From Oscillospiraceae bacterium (GTDB lineage: Bacteria > Bacillota > Clostridia > Oscillospirales > Ruminococcaceae): a stretch of DNA of 64,000 nt. The position numbers and the translations under genes were made by a program. Where the stretch lies: the NCBI GenBank assembly GCA_028692035.1, contig JAQUYD010000005.1, positions 62,001 to 126,000 of the forward strand, in the 5' to 3' direction. Of this stretch, positions 61,635 to 64,000 are shown piece by piece (the first letter of the stretch is position 1; each line of letters starts with the position of its first letter). A model generated the notes under the pieces. It was given only the letters and a program-made list of their open reading frames with translations. It had not been told where the DNA came from and searched no databases.

Positions 61635-62651
61635 ATGAGCGTGAACGCCAGAGAAGAAGAATATGAGTATGTCGAACTGTTCGGCAAGCCAGCGCTTTTC
61701 ACGAATTCCCGCATCGACAGGGATACCGTTCCGGAGGGCTGGCACGCCTACGATCTGCGCGGCAGCGACTATGACCCCGGCGAACCTGTGACCATAGAGC
61801 CGAGCGTTGCCGTCAATCACGTCGGCACCATCCTCATCCATGAGCCGATCACCATTCCCAGGGAGGGCTTCCGGAGGCTGAAAGGCAGGCTGGATTTTGC
61901 CGATGCCTACCACCTTTCCCTCAAGGATTTCTGCGAAGAACGAGGTCTCATCTATCCCGAACCGAAGCAATATCAAATGTGCGCCGCCTCAGAGGATGAG
62001 GGGGCGCTCTTTTTCAGCCAGGGCGCGGAGAAGGATGCAGAGCTGGGGTGCGTCGGCCACTTCCGTTTTTATTTCGACCAGAGCGGCCGCTTCACTGTGT
62101 CCTCATGGGATGACCACCGGCCGGAGCTGAAAACGCAGGCGTTCAAGGACGAATTCGAGGATGTGGTGAATGCCCTGCGGGAAAACGGGATGCTGAAAGA
62201 TCTCCCATCGGCACGCTCCTTCTGCTATGGGCATGAGAGCGCAAGGATGGCGGATCGGTATCGCCCGGACACCTATGCTTTCAAACTGGAAACCGACGCC
62301 CACACCTACTGCATGAGGCTTTTCCCCAACGGCGGTGACTACTCGTACATCTACGCCTACGACAAGGCGCAGCTCCAGCAGGGCATGGCGCGAAGAAATG
62401 GAATCGTCGGCAAGGTGTCCTATCCCAGCGGAGAAGAAATCCTCTATACCAATGCCGACGAGTATATCGAAACGGTCAGGGATGAGCTGCCCTACCACGC
62501 CTCCTCCGGCTTTCGTTATACAACGCTGACGGACGATCCGCAGGTGCGAAAGGCTGTGGACGATATCCTCTATGACCTGTACGACGAGGAAAACCCAAGG
62601 CAGCTCGAGGATTACCAGCCCGAACAGGGCATGACGATGGGAGGCTTTTAG
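61635..62651 (+). CDS. LPD28-domain protein
   Basis: A 338-residue protein. The first 65 residues match the LPD28 domain (large polyvalent protein-associated domain) of conjugative elements: YVELFGKPALFTNSRIDRDT, then VPEGWHAYDLRGSDYDPGEP and VAVNHVGTILIHEPI. The remaining 270 residues (YQMCAASEDEGALFFSQG, HFRFYFDQSGRFTVSSWDDH, YAFKLETDAHTYCMRLFPNG) are not recognised. AAAGGAGATGAGC precedes the ATG. Function unknown; it sits inside the element operon. Confidence 0.8.
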   Translation: MSVNAREEEYEYVELFGKPALFTNSRIDRDTVPEGWHAYDLRGSDYDPGEPVTIEPSVAVNHVGTILIHEPITIPREGFRRLKGRLDFADAYHLSLKDFCEERGLIYPEPKQYQMCAASEDEGALFFSQGAEKDAELGCVGHFRFYFDQSGRFTVSSWDDHRPELKTQAFKDEFEDVVNALRENGMLKDLPSARSFCYGHESARMADRYRPDTYAFKLETDAHTYCMRLFPNGGDYSYIYAYDKAQLQQGMARRNGIVGKVSYPSGEEILYTNADEYIETVRDELPYHASSGFRYTTLTDDPQVRKAVDDILYDLYDEENPRQLEDYQPEQGMTMGGF

Positions 62652-63197
62652 GTGGGAACGCGGAGCTTTATTGCCAAGCAGATCGGCGATGACCAATACC
62701 TGACCATCTTCTGCCACTTTGACGGGCACCCCGAAGATAACGGCGCAACGCTGGTGCAGCATTATAACACGCCGGAGCAGGTAGACGCGCTGCTGGCCCT
62801 TGGCGACCTGTACTATCTCCGGGAGGAAATCGCGCCCGCCCCTGGGGTTCCGCATGAGCATGACAGCGCCCAGCCGGGAGTGACCATCGCTTACCAAAGA
62901 GATGAGGGCTGGACAGGCTGTGAAGCCAAGATAATGGCTCTGGAGGAAATCGACGACCCGGGCTTGGACGGGGTCGAATTCACCTATATTTTCAGCTCGG
63001 ATGGACAATGGCTCTATTTCCCGACAGGAGAGGCTGAATGCGGCATCCGCAATGTGAAAGCGGATCTCGACGCCGATACGGTTCAATATGGAGCGTTTTA
63101 CACTGAGTTTGAAGAAAAGCTGGGCTTGGCGGATGACGAACCTGACGAACTACAGAAAGACATTACGCTTACTCAAATACAGGGAGGAATGATGTAA
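62652..63197 (+). CDS. Element/phage-type small protein, unknown function
   Basis: A 181-residue protein starting at a GTG that directly follows the previous stop codon. The N-terminus GTRSFIAKQIGDDQYLTIFC, HFDGHPEDNGATLVQHYNT resembles a family found in phages and conjugative elements. It is acidic, with no membrane segment. The weak GGGAGG upstream and direct abutment suggest translational coupling. Confidence 0.72.
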   Translation: MGTRSFIAKQIGDDQYLTIFCHFDGHPEDNGATLVQHYNTPEQVDALLALGDLYYLREEIAPAPGVPHEHDSAQPGVTIAYQRDEGWTGCEAKIMALEEIDDPGLDGVEFTYIFSSDGQWLYFPTGEAECGIRNVKADLDADTVQYGAFYTEFEEKLGLADDEPDELQKDITLTQIQGGMM

Positions 63198-64000
63198 ATG
63201 GCATTAGACGAGAGATGGCTGAAGTTTCTGCGGGAGCAATACCCCGTGGGAAGCAGAATCAAGCTCAGAGAGATGAAAGACCCTTACCACCCGGTGGAAC
63301 CCGGCACCATGGGCACACTGGATTTTATCGATGATGCTGGTCAGCTTCATATGAAGTGGGACAATGGACGCAGCTTGGCTCTCGTAATCGGCGAGGACAG
63401 CTTTACCGTCCTGCCGCCCGAAACGCATCTGCTCAAGCTGTATATGCCCATGACCGCCGACGTCTATGAACGCAATCAGTGGGGCGATTTGGAGGATGAG
63501 CCGATGGAGCTGGACAGCCGTGCCGCAGTGGAATACGCCGACAATATCGCCGCCGCCATCCAGCGGGAGCGTCTGCCGAAGGAAACAGACCGCGGGCTCA
63601 TGCACTACTACAACGAGGATGACAGCGTCAACCAGAAGGTGCAGGCATTCACCTTCTCCGTGGAAGCCCGTAATCACCGGCTGTGGGGCGTGGCCGAATG
63701 CAAGGTGATCGGCGAACTGGCTCCGGATGAACTGGAAACGCTCAAAGAATATGTCAGCGGTCAGGCTTCAGATGGCTTTGGCGAGGGCTTCGAGCAGCGT
63801 GAAATCCGGCTCAGCGGCGGTAGCGAACTCTATGCACACCTCTGGCAAAGCGACCACTGGAGCATCCAGACCGAGCAGGAGCGGTTTGGTCTCAAGGTGG
63901 CAGAGGGTTTGCCGGAGCTGTGCTTCTCCGTCCTTCCCTCCACCGGCGACCTCATCTGCATCAAGCGGGGCGAGGACGGCTATTACCCCTCGGATTGGAG
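63198..64000 (+). CDS. DUF4314-domain protein, partial at window end
   Basis: At least 267 residues, running off the right edge. Residues 10-75 match DUF4314 ([42 protein letters not shown]), a small barrel-like domain common on Clostridia mobile elements. The later region ([41 protein letters not shown]) is not recognised. ATG 63198 follows the previous stop; GGGAGG is 11 bases upstream. Confidence 0.75.
   Translation, partial: MALDERWLKFLREQYPVGSRIKLREMKDPYHPVEPGTMGTLDFIDDAGQLHMKWDNGRSLALVIGEDSFTVLPPETHLLKLYMPMTADVYERNQWGDLEDEPMELDSRAAVEYADNIAAAIQRERLPKETDRGLMHYYNEDDSVNQKVQAFTFSVEARNHRLWGVAECKVIGELAPDELETLKEYVSGQASDGFGEGFEQREIRLSGGSELYAHLWQSDHWSIQTEQERFGLKVAEGLPELCFSVLPSTGDLICIKRGEDGYYPSDW

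Larger units (their letters stand above)
58653..64000. mobile_element. Putative integrative conjugative element, left part
   Basis: From the tRNA 3' end to the window edge all genes are on the plus strand and belong to families common on Clostridia conjugative elements (ArdA-like, LPD28, DUF4314 and linked unknowns). Base composition at 58.7-59.7 kb is visibly more AT-rich than the neighbouring chromosome. One gene is a truncated fragment. No integrase, relaxase or T4SS gene is in the window, and no second copy of the tRNA 3' end is found, so the boundary is inferred. Confidence 0.55.

Overview
The window looks like chromosomal DNA of an anaerobic, fairly GC-rich member of the Clostridia, most likely an Oscillospirales/Ruminococcaceae-type gut bacterium. 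The reasons are an early-cobalt (anaerobic) cobalamin pathway with CbiK, a class B sortase, TepA followed by YlzJ, SpoIIIE, strong GGAGG ribosome-binding sites and sigma-A type promoters with 17-bp spacers. Species cannot be named from the sequence alone.

Layout. 1-9.4 kb holds housekeeping genes: the start of RNase J (cut by the window edge) with a long leader, RNase HI, an iscS-iscU-mnmA sulfur-transfer operon, a small XRE regulator with a paired-palindrome control region, a CDF metal exporter, peptidase T and an unknown basic-tailed protein. 9.4-19.2 kb carries a class B sortase fused to Ig-like repeats, an Mrp/NBP35 ATPase, lepB-iadA, RidA, cinA-merR, and an ornithine cyclodeaminase-like gene next to an aspartate racemase. 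19.2-32.35 kb is one long minus-strand operon behind a cobalamin riboswitch and terminator. It encodes two FecBCD-type ABC importers, a CGGC-domain protein and the corrin-ring enzymes CbiK, L, D, F, G, H and a CbiE-CbiT fusion.

32.4-46.1 kb is the most striking region, a nonribosomal peptide operon. A 2491-residue C-A-T-C-A-T-reductase synthetase is followed by a 7TM-type sensor kinase, an HD-GYP response regulator, an acyl-activating ligase, a stand-alone carrier protein and a phosphopantetheinyl transferase. The organisation predicts an N-acylated dipeptide released as an aldehyde, the architecture of the gut-clostridial dipeptide-aldehyde/pyrazinone family, here with a lipid-loading module and its own two-component system. 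46.2-58.4 kb returns to housekeeping: an orphan peptide-binding lipoprotein, two tandem DUF1624 membrane proteins, tepA-ylzJ, uppP, spoIIIE, a YgiQ radical SAM-MBL-DUF3006 operon and an HD-domain protein.

At 58.58 kb lies an initiator tRNA-Met gene. Everything to its right, to the window end, is a run of plus-strand genes typical of integrative conjugative elements (ArdA-like, LPD28, DUF4314 and unknown families, plus one truncated fragment). The tRNA may be the integration site, but no integrase or second att copy is visible inside the window.
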